Shown here in pieces: positions 46,788-58,086 of a DNA stretch of 64,000 bases. The notes under the pieces are model-generated. The model was not told the DNA's origin. It searched no databases and worked only from the letters and a program-made list of their open reading frames with translations. The position numbers and the translations under genes are program-made. This DNA comes from Serratia grimesii NBRC 13537. GTDB lineage: Bacteria > Pseudomonadota > Gammaproteobacteria > Enterobacterales > Enterobacteriaceae. The stretch is taken from contig NZ_BCTT01000003.1 in the NCBI RefSeq assembly GCF_001590905.1, positions 186,001-250,000 on the forward strand, in the 5' to 3' direction. Position 1 is the stretch's first letter. Every line of letters begins with the position of its first letter.

Positions 46788-47388
46788 ATGAATAATATAT
46801 TGGTACTCAAATCCAGCATCATGGGCGAACAATCCCACACAAATAGACTGATCGATACCTTCTTGAACGAACGCAACACCAAGGGTGTTTCAGGATAACG
46901 TCGTAATACGCGATTTGGTTTCGCTCGACTTACCCGTGCTGGACGCCGAATTGTTCGGTGCATTACGTGGCAGTGAAACCCTAAGCGCACGGGCCAAAGA
47001 TGTCGTGGCGCTCTCGGACCAATTAATTGCCGAGCTTAAGGCCAGTGATTTGGTGGTGATTGGTGCGCCGATGTACAACCACAACGTACCAACACATTTA
47101 AAAAATTGGTTTGATTTGGTGGCGCGAGCCCGTGTGACATTCAACTATACGGCGACTTATCCGGTCGGTTTGGTCGAAGGCGTGCGTGCCTTGGTGATCA
47201 GTTCCCGTGGCGGTATACATGTGGGTAGAGAAACCGATGCGGTTACACCCTACCTGCGTTCCGTTTTAGGCTTGATGGGGATCAGTGAAGTGCAATTCGT
47301 TTATGCGGAAGGCCTGGATATGAAACCACATGGGCGAGGCCAGGGTATGGAAAGTGCTCGTCATCAACTTGCCGCGCTACTTTCTTAA
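46788..47388 (+). pseudogene. Frameshifted FMN-dependent NADH-azoreductase (AzoR-like)
   Basis: Two reading frames together cover an AzoR-type flavoprotein of about 200 residues. The first (46788-46898) encodes MNNILVLKSSIMGEQSHTNR... and ends at TAA. The second (from about 46885) encodes FQDNVVIRDLVSLDLPVLDAELFGAL..., the flavin motif APMYNHNVPTHLKNWFDLVARA and SSRGGIH, through to 47388. Removing one G from the GGG at 46883-46885 would join them without loss. AGGA precedes the first ATG. This is either a recent inactivation or a sequencing error. A truncated product starting at the GTG at 46885 would lack the first strand and helix of the flavodoxin fold. Confidence 0.85.
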
Positions 47389-47434
47389 TCGTCCTCTCCG
47401 ATAAATCATGGCCTCAAACACGAGGCCATGCCCA

Positions 47435-47749
47435 TCACACCGCCATATTCATTATTTCCTGGTAGGCGGAAACCAACTTATTACGCACTTGCACACCCAT
47501 CTGTAGTGAGACGGATGATTTTTGCAAATCAACCATGACGTCATTTAGGCTAATGCCCGGGACGCCCACTTCGAAATCTTGCGCCTGTTTGCGCGCGGCC
47601 TGCTGGGTATCGCTGATCTTGCCGATCGCGGCTTTCAGTTCACTGGCAAAATTAACGCCTTGTGCCGACGCACCTTGCCCCATTGACCCAGCCTGAATCG
47701 CTGTGGCCTGCAATTGCTGCAATACCCCTTCAATGCCCTGAATTGCCAT
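47435..47749 (-). CDS. fliE: Flagellar basal-body protein FliE
   Basis: 104-residue component joining the MS ring to the rod, the same length as E. coli FliE. C-terminal [33 protein letters not shown] is diagnostic. Transcribed alone, divergent from fliF, as in E. coli. Confidence 0.95.
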   Translation of the reverse strand: MAIQGIEGVLQQLQATAIQAGSMGQGASAQGVNFASELKAAIGKISDTQQAARKQAQDFEVGVPGISLNDVMVDLQKSSVSLQMGVQVRNKLVSAYQEIMNMAV

Positions 47750-48114
47750 TCTGACCTCATATACGCGTCATACTTCGAGCCGCCTCGATGCAACTCGAAC
47801 TATTTTAGATATAAACATAATGCTGCCGGCCCTTATGACGACAGGCACTACTTTGATGATCCACACCCTATCACAGCGTTTTTATCCTAAAGCCGCTAAT
47901 TAACTGCAAAAAACCCGGCTTATCGGGCCATCAAAATTCCCCTCAAGGGCAAATAATGGCATGCCCAGAAATGGGAGCGCCGCTATTCAGAAGAAATGTG
48001 TATCAGGGAGTCTGTTTTGTCACACAACGCTAACCACATCGTTCATCAGCCTGGCAGGGAGCTACGCCGTGGCCCGCACCGGATCCTGAGCGTCATTGAA
48101 GGACACTGGCTAAA
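47750..48114. promoter_or_regulatory. fliE-fliF divergent promoter region
   Basis: About 365 bases. It contains a repeat-like block (47779-47808) near fliE and possible FlhDC half-sites: AAGGGCAAATAATG at 47945-47958 and, inverted, CGCTATT at 47981-47987. These fit the class 2 pattern only loosely. No sigma-28 promoter seen, as expected for class 2 genes. Confidence 0.4.
47779..47808 (-). repeat. Enterobacterial intergenic repeat-like block, copy 2
   Basis: On the minus strand it starts CTAAAATAGTTCGAGTTGC and continues ATCGAGGCGGC. It is about 80% like 16470-16500. It is flanked by a TTCGAG/CTCGAA inverted repeat. Confidence 0.4.
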
Positions 48115-49800
48115 ATGAGTGCTTCAATTACCGCCACCGAAAGCCGCGATAATGGCCTGCAAGCCATGTGGAATCGTCTGCGCGCCAACCCCAAAATCCC
48201 ACTGCTGATTGCCGCTTCCGCTGCCATCGCCATTGTGGTCGCGCTGCTGTTATGGGTAAAAAGTCCAGACTACCGCGTTCTGTACAGCAACATTAACGAT
48301 CGCGACGGCGGAGCCATCGTCACTCAACTGACGCAAATGAATATCCCTTACCGCTTCGCCGAAAACGGCGCAGCGCTGCTGATCCCCGCCGATAAAGTGC
48401 ATGAAACCCGTTTACGCTTGGCACAATTGGGCCTGCCTAAAGGGGGAGCCGTAGGCTTCGAACTGCTGGATCAGGAAAAATTCGGCATCAGCCAGTTCAG
48501 CGAGCAAATCAACTACCAGCGTGCGCTGGAAGGTGAACTGTCACGCACCATCGAATCACTGGGACCGGTACAAAACGCCCGAGTGCATTTGGCTTTGCCA
48601 AAACCTTCGTTGTTTGTTCGTGAGCAAAAATCGCCTTCCGCGTCGGTGACACTGACGCTACAACCCGGCCGCGCATTAGATGACGGCCAGATCAACGCTA
48701 TCGTTTATATGATTTCAAGCAGCGTTGCTGGTTTGCCGCCGGGCAACGTTACGGTGGTCGATCAATCAGGTCGCCTGCTGACCCAGTCTGACGGCGCCGG
48801 TCGCGATCTGAACGCGGCACAGCTGAAATATGCCAACGAAGTAGAAAACCGCTACCAACGACGGATCGAAGCCATTCTGGCACCGATGGTCGGCAGCGCC
48901 AACGTGCGTGCCCAGGTCACCGCGCAGATCGATTTTGCGACCCGCGAGCAAACTGACGAAGAATACCAACCGAATCAGCTACCGAATAAAGCCGCTGTAC
49001 GCTCGAAGCAAATGAGCCAAAGCGATCAAATTGGTGGGCCACAAGTCGGCGGCGTACCGGGTGCTCTGTCGAATCAACCTAGTGCCCCCGCTGTTGCCCC
49101 GATTGAAACCGCTAAACCGGCTGCCGCTGGCAATAACGCCAACACTGCCAATACTGCCGCGCCACGCAGTGCTGCTACTGGGCCGCAGAATAGCCGTCAC
49201 GATGAAACCACCAACTACGAGGTCGATCGCACCATTCGCCATACCCAGCAAAAAGCCGGGACGGTGCAGCGGCTGTCGGTTGCGGTGGTGGTCAACTACA
49301 GCGGCACGGATAAAAATGGCAAGCCATTACCGATGAGCAAAGATCAGTTGGCGCAGATCGAATCCCTGGTGCGTGAATCCATGGGCTTCTCCAGTGCCCG
49401 TGGCGATACCCTTAATGTGGTCAACGCACCGTTCACTGATAACGAAGTCACTGGTGGTGAGCTGCCATTCTGGCAAAGCCAGTCATTTATCGATCGTCTG
49501 TTCGACGCGGGCCGCTATCTGCTGGTACTGCTGGTCGCTTGGCTGCTTTGGCGCAAGCTGGTACGGCCGCAACTGCAAAATCGTCAGGCTGTGCAAAAGG
49601 CCGCGCTTGCCGCCGCCAATGCGCCAATGGTTAAACCAGCCGACAGCACGAAACAGAGTAATGAGGAGCTGGCGCAGCACCGTAAATCGCAGCAGCGCGT
49701 CAGTGCAGAAGTCCAGAGCCAGCGGATCCGCGATCTGGCTGATAAAGACCCGCGTGTGGTCGCTCTGGTAATCCGCCAATGGATGAGTAACGAACTATGA
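48115..49800 (+). CDS. fliF: Flagellar MS-ring protein FliF
   Basis: 561-residue inner-membrane ring protein on which the basal body is built. TM1 is about residues 30-46 and TM2 near 462-480, with a large periplasmic ring-building region ([36 protein letters not shown]-like) and a C-terminal FliG-binding tail. The periplasmic loop includes an Ala/Asn-rich low-complexity stretch (about 320-355), longer than in E. coli (552 residues total). Heads the fliFGHIJK operon. Confidence 0.96.
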   Translation: MSASITATESRDNGLQAMWNRLRANPKIPLLIAASAAIAIVVALLLWVKSPDYRVLYSNINDRDGGAIVTQLTQMNIPYRFAENGAALLIPADKVHETRLRLAQLGLPKGGAVGFELLDQEKFGISQFSEQINYQRALEGELSRTIESLGPVQNARVHLALPKPSLFVREQKSPSASVTLTLQPGRALDDGQINAIVYMISSSVAGLPPGNVTVVDQSGRLLTQSDGAGRDLNAAQLKYANEVENRYQRRIEAILAPMVGSANVRAQVTAQIDFATREQTDEEYQPNQLPNKAAVRSKQMSQSDQIGGPQVGGVPGALSNQPSAPAVAPIETAKPAAAGNNANTANTAAPRSAATGPQNSRHDETTNYEVDRTIRHTQQKAGTVQRLSVAVVVNYSGTDKNGKPLPMSKDQLAQIESLVRESMGFSSARGDTLNVVNAPFTDNEVTGGELPFWQSQSFIDRLFDAGRYLLVLLVAWLLWRKLVRPQLQNRQAVQKAALAAANAPMVKPADSTKQSNEELAQHRKSQQRVSAEVQSQRIRDLADKDPRVVALVIRQWMSNEL

Positions 49801-50789
49801 GTCTGACCGGAACCGAAAAAAGCGCCATCCTGTTGATGACGCTGGGTGAAGATCGCGCCGCCGAGGTGTTTAAACACCTCTCCTCGCGTGAAGTCCAGCA
49901 GTTGAGTGGCACCATGGCCAGCATGAGTCAGGTATCGCACAAGCAGTTGCACGAAATACTGCGCGAGTTTGAAGATGACGCCGAACAATATGCAGCGCTG
50001 AGCGTTAACGCGAGCGACTACCTACGTTCTGTGCTGGTCAAAGCGTTGGGTGAAGAGCGTGCTTCAAGCCTGTTGGAGGATATTCTCGAATCTCGCGAGA
50101 CCACCACCGGCATGGAAACACTGAACTTTATGGAGCCGATGAGCGCCGCCGATCTGATCCGCGACGAACACCCACAAATCATCGCGACCATTTTGGTTCA
50201 CCTGAAACGGGGTCAGGCGGCAGACATTTTGGCGCTGTTCGACGAGCGACTGCGCAACGACGTGATGTTGCGTATCGCCACTTTCGGTGGTGTACAGCCG
50301 GCAGCGCTGGCGGAACTGACCGAAGTTCTGAACAACTTGCTCGATGGTCAAAACCTCAAGCGCAGCAAAATGGGCGGGGTACGTACCGCAGCCGAGATCA
50401 TCAACCTGATGAAAACGCAGCAGGAAGAAGCCGTTATCGACGCTATGCGCGAGTACGACGGTGAGCTGGCGCAGAAAATTATCGACGAGATGTTCCTGTT
50501 CGAAAACCTGGTGGAAGTCGACGATCGCAGTATCCAGCGCCTGTTGCAGGAAGTGGAAGGCGAATCCTTGCTGGTTGCGCTCAAAGGCGCGGAACAGCCG
50601 CTGCGCGAGAAGTTCCTCAAAAACATGTCGCAACGCGCCGCCGACATTCTGCGCGACGATCTGGCCAACCGTGGCCCGGTACGCATGTCGCAGGTAGAGA
50701 ACGAACAGAAAGCCATCCTGTTGGTGGTTCGCCGTTTGGCAGAAACCGGCGAAATGATTATCGGCGGTGGCGAGGACACCTATGTCTGA
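49797..50789 (+). CDS. fliG: Flagellar motor switch protein FliG
   Basis: 330-residue rotor protein that couples the MS ring to torque generation. N-terminal [24 protein letters not shown], the middle [13 protein letters not shown] (EHPQ motif) and a C-terminal domain with the charged torque helix ([41 protein letters not shown]). Overlaps fliF (ATGA) and fliH by eight bases. Confidence 0.96.
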   Translation: MSLTGTEKSAILLMTLGEDRAAEVFKHLSSREVQQLSGTMASMSQVSHKQLHEILREFEDDAEQYAALSVNASDYLRSVLVKALGEERASSLLEDILESRETTTGMETLNFMEPMSAADLIRDEHPQIIATILVHLKRGQAADILALFDERLRNDVMLRIATFGGVQPAALAELTEVLNNLLDGQNLKRSKMGGVRTAAEIINLMKTQQEEAVIDAMREYDGELAQKIIDEMFLFENLVEVDDRSIQRLLQEVEGESLLVALKGAEQPLREKFLKNMSQRAADILRDDLANRGPVRMSQVENEQKAILLVVRRLAETGEMIIGGGEDTYV

Positions 50790-51480
50790 TCGCATTAACA
50801 CCCTGCCCTGGCAGCCATGGTCGCTTAATGATCTGAATGAACCCAAGCCAGAGATCGCCCCGTTGCCGGTGGCGGAAACTTACAGTATTCCAATGGACGA
50901 CACTGTCGTCCAGGAACAGCAATTGGCCCAGTTGCGCTTGCAGGCAGAGCAGCAGGGCCAGCAGCTTGGCTATGCTGACGGCCACCAAAAGGGTTACGAC
51001 GCAGGATTTCAGGCCGGAATGGAAGAAGGTCGTCAGCAGGGTTTGCTGGAGGCACAACAGCAGCAACAGCCTCTGACCGCCCACTGGCAACAACTGGTGA
51101 CCGAATTTCAGCACACGCTGGACGCGCTCGATAGCGTTATCGCCTCGCGTCTTATGCAATTGGCGTTGACCGCCGCCAAGCAGGTGCTCGGTCAGCCGCC
51201 CGTGTGTGACGGGACCGCCCTGCTGGCGCAAATCCAGCAGTTGATCCAACAAGAACCGATGTTCAGTGGCAAACCGCAGTTACGTGTTCATCCAGATGAT
51301 TATCAGCGGATAGAGCAACAATTAGGCGCGACGCTCAGCCTGCACGGCTGGCGACTGCTGGCTGATGGCCAATTACACCCAGGTGGTTGCAAGGTCAGTG
51401 CCGATGAAGGCGACCTCGACGCCAGCCTGGCAACACGCTGGCATGAACTCTGCCGCCTTGCCGCACCGGGAGACGTGTAA
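50782..51480 (+). CDS. fliH: Flagellar export stator FliH
   Basis: 232-residue regulator of the FliI ATPase. Gln-rich N-terminal half (50-105), a GxxxG-like region ([25 protein letters not shown]) and a V-type ATPase E-subunit-like C-terminus. The ATG at 50782 after GAGGA is chosen; the GTG at 50767 lies further inside fliG. Stop overlaps fliI. Confidence 0.94.
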   Translation: MSDRINTLPWQPWSLNDLNEPKPEIAPLPVAETYSIPMDDTVVQEQQLAQLRLQAEQQGQQLGYADGHQKGYDAGFQAGMEEGRQQGLLEAQQQQQPLTAHWQQLVTEFQHTLDALDSVIASRLMQLALTAAKQVLGQPPVCDGTALLAQIQQLIQQEPMFSGKPQLRVHPDDYQRIEQQLGATLSLHGWRLLADGQLHPGGCKVSADEGDLDASLATRWHELCRLAAPGDV

Positions 51481-52841
51481 TGACCCTGCGCCTCGGCCGC
51501 TGGCTGACGTCACTGGACACGCTGGAAAAACGCATCGCGCACACCCCGACGGTACGTCGCTATGGCCGTCTGACACGCGCTACCGGGTTGGTACTCGAAG
51601 CCACCGGGCTGCAATTGCCGATAGGCGCTACCTGCCTGATCGAACGTCACGACGCCGGTGAAGTTCAGGAAGTGGAAAGCGAAGTGGTCGGTTTTAACGG
51701 TCAGCGGCTGTTCCTGATGCCTTTGGAAGAAGTGGAAGGCATTGTCCCTGGCGCCCGGGTTTATGCCCGGGTCTCGTCGGAAGGGCAAAGTGCCAGCAAA
51801 CAATTGCCACTTGGGCCGGCATTACTGGGACGCGTGCTCGACGGTAGCGCCAAACCGCTCGACGGCCTACCGGCCCCGGAAACCGGCTATCGCGCGCCCT
51901 TGATCACTGCCCCGTTCAACCCACTGCAACGTACGCCGATCGAACAGGTGCTGGACGTCGGCGTACGCACCATCAATGGCCTGTTGACCGTCGGTCGCGG
52001 CCAACGTATGGGTCTGTTTGCCGGTTCCGGCGTGGGGAAAAGCGTACTGCTGGGCATGATGGCGCGTTACACCCAGGCCGATGTGATCGTCGTCGGCCTC
52101 ATCGGTGAACGCGGCCGCGAGGTCAAAGACTTTATCGAAAACATTCTTGGCCCTGAAGGTCGAGCACGTTCGGTAGTCATTGCCGCACCGGCGGATGTTT
52201 CCCCTTTACTGCGTATGCAAGGGGCCGCCTACGCCACCCGTATCGCCGAAGACTTCCGCGATCGTGGCCAACACGTACTGCTGATTATGGATTCGCTAAC
52301 CCGTTATGCCATGGCGCAGCGTGAGATCGCCCTGGCTATCGGCGAACCTCCGGCAACCAAAGGCTATCCACCGTCCGTCTTTGCCAAATTGCCGGCACTG
52401 GTCGAACGTGCCGGTAACGGCATTAGCGGCGGGGGATCAATTACCGCCTTTTATACCGTGCTGACCGAGGGCGATGACCAGCAGGATCCGATTGCCGATT
52501 CGGCGCGTGCCATTCTTGACGGGCACGTCGTGCTATCGCGACGGCTTGCCGAAGCCGGTCACTACCCGGCGATCGACATTGAAGCCTCGATCAGCCGTGC
52601 CATGACGTCACTGATTGACGACGAGCACTACCGCCGGGTACGCAACTTCAAACAGATGCTGGCCAGCTATCAGCGTAACCGTGACTTGATCAGCGTCGGT
52701 GCCTACGTCGCAGGCAGCGATCCACTGCTGGATAAAGCCATGACGCTGTATCCGCAGATGGAGGCCTATCTGCAGCAGGGTATTTTCGAACGCAGCGGTT
52801 ACGACGACGCCTGCCAACAGCTACAACAGTTGATCGTTTAA
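51480..52841 (+). CDS. fliI: Flagellar export ATPase FliI
   Basis: 453-residue F1-beta-like ATPase that energises and organises flagellar export. Walker [12 protein letters not shown] (about 180-190), Walker [18 protein letters not shown], and the [16 protein letters not shown] motif. Start overlaps the fliH stop (TAATG). Confidence 0.97.
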   Translation: MTLRLGRWLTSLDTLEKRIAHTPTVRRYGRLTRATGLVLEATGLQLPIGATCLIERHDAGEVQEVESEVVGFNGQRLFLMPLEEVEGIVPGARVYARVSSEGQSASKQLPLGPALLGRVLDGSAKPLDGLPAPETGYRAPLITAPFNPLQRTPIEQVLDVGVRTINGLLTVGRGQRMGLFAGSGVGKSVLLGMMARYTQADVIVVGLIGERGREVKDFIENILGPEGRARSVVIAAPADVSPLLRMQGAAYATRIAEDFRDRGQHVLLIMDSLTRYAMAQREIALAIGEPPATKGYPPSVFAKLPALVERAGNGISGGGSITAFYTVLTEGDDQQDPIADSARAILDGHVVLSRRLAEAGHYPAIDIEASISRAMTSLIDDEHYRRVRNFKQMLASYQRNRDLISVGAYVAGSDPLLDKAMTLYPQMEAYLQQGIFERSGYDDACQQLQQLIV

Positions 52842-52863
52842 CGTCACTAAAGGCGCAAATCCG

Positions 52864-53310
52864 ATGAAACCACAGTCACCCCTCATTACCCTGCGCGATC
52901 TGGCGCAGGATGCGGTGGAACAGGCAACGCAGCAATTGGGCCAGGTACGCAAGGCACAACAAGCCGCTGAACAGCAGCTTTCCATGCTGCTCAATTATCA
53001 GGATGAGTACCGACAGAAGCTGAATAACCAACTGAGTGGCGGCATGGAGTCGTCCAATTGGCAGAACTACCAGCAGTTTATCGGCACGCTGGAACAGGCC
53101 ATTACCCAACATCGACAACAACTGACGCAGTGGGGGCAGAAGGTGGACCACGCCATGAAACAGTGGCAGGACAAACAGCAGCGGCTGAATGCCTTCGAAA
53201 CCCTGCACAGCCGCGCCCAAAGCGCGGAGCAGCAGTTGGAGAACAAACGGGATCAAAAACTGATGGATGAGTTCGCTCAACGCAGTGCACAAAGGAATCT
53301 ACATCAATGA
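52864..53310 (+). CDS. fliJ: Flagellar export chaperone FliJ
   Basis: 148-residue Gln-rich antiparallel coiled coil, the central stalk of the export ATPase. Family recognised by position, length (E. coli 147) and heptad pattern. It overlaps the fliK start by four bases. Confidence 0.93.
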   Translation: MKPQSPLITLRDLAQDAVEQATQQLGQVRKAQQAAEQQLSMLLNYQDEYRQKLNNQLSGGMESSNWQNYQQFIGTLEQAITQHRQQLTQWGQKVDHAMKQWQDKQQRLNAFETLHSRAQSAEQQLENKRDQKLMDEFAQRSAQRNLHQ

Positions 53311-54518
53311 ACCTCAACGCTTTGCCAGGCATATCGACCCAGAGCGATACAGGCTTACTGCCGGACACGCAGCTGTCGTTGGACGAGTCGTCACTCTCCT
53401 CCGCCTTTGCCCAATTGCTCGGTGCTCGCGTACTGCCTGCCGATAAGTCTGCAGGAAAACTGTCACCCATGGCACTGAGCGCAGAAGATGAATCAGCACC
53501 GCTCAGCCGCAACCAATTGACTCAGCTACTGGCCGCATTCGGCGAGCGAGATGGGCTTATTGCGCCGTCGTTACTAAGTGACAGTCCGCAGTTGGCGAGC
53601 GACACCAGCGAAGATCTCCCGTCTAGTCAGCCGTCTCAAGACGCCGCTCTGCGGCCTGCCGGTGAGATTGACGCCGCCACACTGCAAGCCCTGTTTGCCA
53701 TGCTGCCCATGGCCGCTCCCCCTTCTGCACCGGACACTGCCAAACTGACCATTGAAGGTGACCCGGATGCCACTCAACCTGCCGCACTGGGTCAACAATC
53801 TGACGCCTCTGGTAGCCCGATAACCAACGCACAGAAAACCGCGACAACGCTGACCAAAGAGTCACCACATGTTGAAAGCCGTGCTGAGAACATCCCGCAA
53901 CAGACAGCCTCAGCCGCAATCCATGACAAGATGGATACCGCCTCGCTGAAATTCAGCGCAGATACGCAACCTCAGGCCCAGCTCAATCCTCATATGGCAC
54001 CACCAGTGTCCAGCCCGGTAGCCGCGCCCGCACCAGCCACTTCGCTGGTCACTGCCCCACCAACACCTCAGTTGAACGCTCAACTTGGCAGCCCAGAATG
54101 GCAACAGGCTTTGAATCAGCAAGTGTTGATGTTCCATCGTAACGGCCAGCAAAGTGCCGAACTGCGGTTGCATCCGCAAGAGCTGGGGGCGCTGCAAATC
54201 ACCCTCAAGCTCGATGACAATCAGGCGCACCTGCACATTGCCTCTGCGCACGGCCAGGTACGCTCCGCCGTCGAAGCCGCCCTTCCCCAACTGCGTCATG
54301 CATTGGCCGAGAGCGGCATCAATCTGGGGCAAAGCAGCGTCGGGGGGGAGTCCACACCTCAGTGGCAACAGGCACAGCAACAACATGCAGAGCAACAGGG
54401 CCGATCGGATTACCGCGATCGCCACGGTGACAGCAATCTGACCGCCGATGCTCTCAGTGCCCCGGTGGAATTGCAGTCCATGGCCCGCGCAGTCAGTGGC
54501 GTTGATATTTTCGCCTGA
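53307..54518 (+). CDS. fliK: Flagellar hook-length control protein FliK
   Basis: 403-residue secreted ruler. The N-terminal two-thirds is a low-complexity Pro/Ala/Ser/Gln-rich export and ruler region. The C-terminal domain (about 260-365; VLMFHRNGQQSAELRLHPQELGALQITLKLDDNQAHLHIAS) switches export specificity through FlhB. Near E. coli/Salmonella lengths. Confidence 0.95.
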   Translation: MNLNALPGISTQSDTGLLPDTQLSLDESSLSSAFAQLLGARVLPADKSAGKLSPMALSAEDESAPLSRNQLTQLLAAFGERDGLIAPSLLSDSPQLASDTSEDLPSSQPSQDAALRPAGEIDAATLQALFAMLPMAAPPSAPDTAKLTIEGDPDATQPAALGQQSDASGSPITNAQKTATTLTKESPHVESRAENIPQQTASAAIHDKMDTASLKFSADTQPQAQLNPHMAPPVSSPVAAPAPATSLVTAPPTPQLNAQLGSPEWQQALNQQVLMFHRNGQQSAELRLHPQELGALQITLKLDDNQAHLHIASAHGQVRSAVEAALPQLRHALAESGINLGQSSVGGESTPQWQQAQQQHAEQQGRSDYRDRHGDSNLTADALSAPVELQSMARAVSGVDIFA

Positions 54519-54704
54519 GTCACTGCAAACGTCCAAGCTGGCACGCTTTTCTCTGTCTATTCTGGCTATTGCGCGCCGGAATAGACGCGATAATACCGTT
54601 ACATGTCATGCGTGTGGCTTTTGCGCGCGCTATGCCCGATGGTTTTCAGGGTTCGTTCAACATGGCGGTCACTTGCAAAACCAAAACAGGAATTTGATTT
54701 AGCT

Positions 54705-55187
54705 ATGTCTCAAAATACCCTACCGGCAGCACCAAAACGCTCCCTTCTGGTCATCCTGCTGGTGTTGATCGCCGTCGTCACCAGCGGCGCGGCCGGTTAT
54801 AGCTGGTGGCAACTCAAGCAGCACCAGAGCGGCGCGCAGCCTGCCGCCAAACCACAACCCCCGGCCGCACCGGTATTTATGCCGCTGGACACGTTCACCG
54901 TCAATCTGATGACGCCCGATAACAACCCCGATCGCGTGTTGTATATCGGTCTGACATTACGTTTGCCGGACGAAAATACTCGCCGCCAACTGAACGATTT
55001 TCTGCCCGAGGTGCGCAGTCGTCTGCTGATGCTGCTGTCTCGTCAGGAAGCGGGCCAACTGAGCAGCGAACAAGGGAAGCAGCAACTGGTGGCGCAGATT
55101 AAGGACGTGCTTAGCCCGCCGCTGGTTAAGGGACAACCGAAGCAGGTGGTCAGCGATGTGCTGTTCACTGCCTTCATATTGCGGTAA
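54705..55187 (+). CDS. fliL: Flagellar basal-body protein FliL
   Basis: 160-residue single-pass inner-membrane protein that surrounds stator units. Transmembrane helix about 14-35 followed by a periplasmic domain ([11 protein letters not shown]-like [11 protein letters not shown]). The ATG at 54705 with AGGA upstream is used; the longer frame from 54603 covers the fliK-fliL gap. First gene of fliLMNOPQR. Confidence 0.94.
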   Translation: MSQNTLPAAPKRSLLVILLVLIAVVTSGAAGYSWWQLKQHQSGAQPAAKPQPPAAPVFMPLDTFTVNLMTPDNNPDRVLYIGLTLRLPDENTRRQLNDFLPEVRSRLLMLLSRQEAGQLSSEQGKQQLVAQIKDVLSPPLVKGQPKQVVSDVLFTAFILR

Positions 55188-55192
55188 TCACT

Positions 55193-56194
55193 ATGGGCGA
55201 CAGCATTCTTTCACAGGCAGAGATCGACGCCTTGCTCAACGGCGACAGCGCGGGTGATGAACCCGAAGCCGTCACCAGCAACGAGAGCGAGGTCAAGCCG
55301 TACGATCCGACCACCCAGCGCCGCGTGGTACGCGAGCGTCTGCACGCGCTGGAAATCATCAATGAACGTTTTGCCCGGCAGTTCCGCATGGGGTTGTTCA
55401 ACCTGCTGCGTCGTAGCCCGGACATCACCGTCGGCCCGATCAAGATCCAGCCGTATCACGAATTTGCCCGTAATCTGCCGGTGCCGACCAACCTCAACCT
55501 GGTGCACCTGAACCCGCTGCGTGGCACAGCATTATTCGTGTTCGCACCGAGTCTGGTTTTTATCGCTGTCGATAACCTGTTCGGCGGCGACGGACGCTTT
55601 CCAACGAAAGTGGAAGGCCGCGAGTTTACACCCACTGAACAGCGGGTGATTAAGCGCATGCTACGCCTGGCTCTGGATGCTTACGGCGACGCCTGGAGCG
55701 CGATTTACAAGATTAATGTGGAATACGTTCGTGCTGAAATGCAGGTGAAATTCACCAATATCACCACCTCACCGAACGACATTGTGGTTACCACGCCGTT
55801 CCAGGTGGAGATCGGTGCGCTGAGCGGTGAGTTCAATATCTGTATTCCGTTTGCAATGATCGAACCGCTCCGCGAACTGCTCACCAACCCGCCGTTGGAA
55901 AACTCACGGCAGGAAGACAGCCACTGGCGTGAAACATTGGTGAAGCAGGTACAGCATTCCGAACTGGAACTGATTGCCAACTTCGTCGATATCCCAATGC
56001 GGCTGTCGAAGATCCTGAAGTTGCAGCCAGGGGACGTATTACCGATTGATAAACCGGACCGCCTGATTGCCCACGTGGACGGCGTACCGGTTCTGACCAG
56101 CCAATATGGCACGTTAAACGGGCAATACGCCCTGCGTGTTGAACATTTGATTAACCCTATTTTGAATGCTCTGAGTGAGGAACAGCCCAAATGA
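55193..56194 (+). CDS. fliM: Flagellar motor switch protein FliM
   Basis: 333-residue C-ring protein. The N-terminal CheY-P-binding motif is clear (ILSQAEIDALL, about 5-15), followed by the CheC-like domain (HEFARNLPVPTNLNLVHLNPL) and the C-terminal SpoA domain. Overlaps fliN (ATGA). Confidence 0.96.
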   Translation: MGDSILSQAEIDALLNGDSAGDEPEAVTSNESEVKPYDPTTQRRVVRERLHALEIINERFARQFRMGLFNLLRRSPDITVGPIKIQPYHEFARNLPVPTNLNLVHLNPLRGTALFVFAPSLVFIAVDNLFGGDGRFPTKVEGREFTPTEQRVIKRMLRLALDAYGDAWSAIYKINVEYVRAEMQVKFTNITTSPNDIVVTTPFQVEIGALSGEFNICIPFAMIEPLRELLTNPPLENSRQEDSHWRETLVKQVQHSELELIANFVDIPMRLSKILKLQPGDVLPIDKPDRLIAHVDGVPVLTSQYGTLNGQYALRVEHLINPILNALSEEQPK

Positions 56195-56604
56195 GTGATC
56201 CTAAGCAACCGTCTGGCGAAGGAAAGGAATCCGTGGACGATCTGTGGGCTGATGCGTTTAACGAACAGCAAGCTACTGAAAAAACGTCTGCGAGTGACGC
56301 CGTGTTTAAATCGCTGGAACCGCAGGATGCAAGCGGCAGCCTGCAGGATATCGATCTGATCCTGGACATCCCGGTCAAATTGACCGTCGAACTGGGCCGC
56401 ACCAAAATGACCATTAAAGAGCTGCTACGTCTGTCGCAGGGATCTGTCGTGGCGTTGGACGGGCTGGCGGGTGAACCGCTGGATATTATGATCAACGGTT
56501 ATCTGATTGCCCAAGGCGAAGTCGTGGTCGTGGCCGACAAGTTTGGCGTGCGCATTACCGACATCATCACTCCTTCTGAGCGCATGCGCCGCCTGAGCCG
56601 CTGA
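56191..56604 (+). CDS. fliN: Flagellar motor switch protein FliN
   Basis: 137 residues, as in E. coli: an acidic N-terminal tail and the SpoA domain (ILDIPVKLTVELGRTKMTIKELLRLSQGSVVALDGLAGEPLDI). Lower C-ring component. Stop overlaps the fliO start (TGATG). Confidence 0.96.
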   Translation: MSDPKQPSGEGKESVDDLWADAFNEQQATEKTSASDAVFKSLEPQDASGSLQDIDLILDIPVKLTVELGRTKMTIKELLRLSQGSVVALDGLAGEPLDIMINGYLIAQGEVVVVADKFGVRITDIITPSERMRRLSR

Positions 56605-57008
56605 TGAATCCAAGCACGACCGCGCCTAACGCAGGCACTTTGCAACCTTCCGCGCCGGCACTGCCGGCCGGTTCAGTGCTGATGCAAGTCAGCACTGCGC
56701 TTGGCGGTATCCTGTTATTGATCCTGCTGGCCGGTTGGCTTTTCCGTCGTCTGGGGTTTGCCCCACAGGCGCGTAACAGCAAACTGCTTAATCTGCGCGC
56801 CAGTTGTCAGGTTGGGCAACGGGAGCGCGTGGTGGTGATCGAGGTGGATAATACCCTGCTGGTGTTGGGCGTCACCGCCCAGCAAATCACCCCTTTACAT
56901 ACCCTGCCCGCGCCACCGCAAGACAGCACCGCAGCCGACACTGCGCCACCGGCTGATTTTCGCCAACTGATGCAAAAAGTTCTGAAACGTCCGGAAAAAT
57001 CGGCATGA
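56604..57008 (+). CDS. fliO: Flagellar export protein FliO
   Basis: 134-residue membrane protein with one hydrophobic helix (about 28-50) and a cytoplasmic tail; it assists FliP pentamer assembly. Slightly longer than E. coli FliO through an extended N-terminus. Overlaps fliP by four bases. Confidence 0.92.
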   Translation: MNPSTTAPNAGTLQPSAPALPAGSVLMQVSTALGGILLLILLAGWLFRRLGFAPQARNSKLLNLRASCQVGQRERVVVIEVDNTLLVLGVTAQQITPLHTLPAPPQDSTAADTAPPADFRQLMQKVLKRPEKSA

Positions 57009-57781
57009 AATTCCTCGTTCCTTATATCGCCTCGTTTGTCCGGGGCAAAAAATGCCTTTACGGAATAGCCACTGCCCTGCTGTTAGCCAGCCCGGCGGCT
57101 TTCGCGCAACTGCCTGGGCTGATCAGCCAGCCACTGGCCAATGGCGGCCAAAGCTGGTCATTGCCGGTGCAAACACTGGTGTTGCTGACGTCGCTCAGTT
57201 TCCTGCCCGCTATGTTGCTGATGATGACCAGTTTCACCCGCATCATCATTGTCCTTGGGCTGTTACGCAATGCGCTGGGCACCCCGTCAGCACCGCCGAA
57301 CCAGGTGATGTTGGGACTGGCCTTGTTCCTGACCTTTTTTATCATGTCACCGGTGTTCGACAAGGTCTATCAGGACGCTTATTTGCCGTTCAGTCAGGAT
57401 AAAATCGGTTTGGATGTGGCCCTGGATAAAGGTTCACAACCGCTGCGCGAGTTTATGCTGCGTCAAACACGTGAAACCGATCTGGCACTGTACGCCAAAC
57501 TCGCCAACCAACCACCACTGGCCGGGCCGGAAGCAGTACCTATGCGTATTCTGTTGCCTGCCTACGTCACCAGCGAGCTAAAAACGGCGTTCCAAATTGG
57601 TTTCACCGTATTTATTCCCTTCCTGATTATCGATCTGGTGGTCGCCAGCGTCTTGATGGCGTTAGGGATGATGATGGTACCGCCGGCGACCATCTCGCTA
57701 CCGTTCAAACTGATGTTGTTTGTGCTGGTCGATGGCTGGCAGCTGTTGCTCGGCTCACTGGCGCAAAGTTTTTACTCGTAA
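57005..57781 (+). CDS. fliP: Flagellar export gate protein FliP
   Basis: 258-residue export-gate subunit with a cleavable signal peptide (about 1-34, ending near AFAQ), a feature of FliP, then four transmembrane helices. Conserved [40 protein letters not shown] and [18 protein letters not shown]-like blocks. Confidence 0.96.
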   Translation: MKFLVPYIASFVRGKKCLYGIATALLLASPAAFAQLPGLISQPLANGGQSWSLPVQTLVLLTSLSFLPAMLLMMTSFTRIIIVLGLLRNALGTPSAPPNQVMLGLALFLTFFIMSPVFDKVYQDAYLPFSQDKIGLDVALDKGSQPLREFMLRQTRETDLALYAKLANQPPLAGPEAVPMRILLPAYVTSELKTAFQIGFTVFIPFLIIDLVVASVLMALGMMMVPPATISLPFKLMLFVLVDGWQLLLGSLAQSFYS

Positions 57782-57814
57782 CCCGGCGCTCACGCCACCT
57801 CTGAAGGAAGCATA

Positions 57815-58084
57815 ATGACACCCGAATCGGTCATGGCACTGGGCACCGAAGCGATGAAAGTGGCGCTGGCGCTGGCGGCCCCCATGCTGCTCGCCGCACT
57901 GGTCAGCGGCCTGGTGGTCAGCCTGCTGCAGGCCGCCACCCAGATTAACGAAATGACGCTGTCGTTCATTCCAAAAATTCTGGCAGTGGTCGCCACCATC
58001 GTGATTGCCGGTCCATGGATGTTGAACCTGCTGCTGGATTATATGCGCACGCTGTTCACTAACCTGCCAAATCTGATTGGTTAA
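57815..58084 (+). CDS. fliQ: Flagellar export gate protein FliQ
   Basis: 89 residues (same as E. coli) forming a two-helix hairpin in the export gate: [34 protein letters not shown]. Thirty-three bases after fliP, two before fliR. Confidence 0.96.
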   Translation: MTPESVMALGTEAMKVALALAAPMLLAALVSGLVVSLLQAATQINEMTLSFIPKILAVVATIVIAGPWMLNLLLDYMRTLFTNLPNLIG

Positions 58085-58086
58085 TC

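Noticed and set aside
50064-50846. 260-codon open frame opposite fliG
   Set aside because: Antisense shadow produced by codon bias of fliG; no ribosome site or motif.
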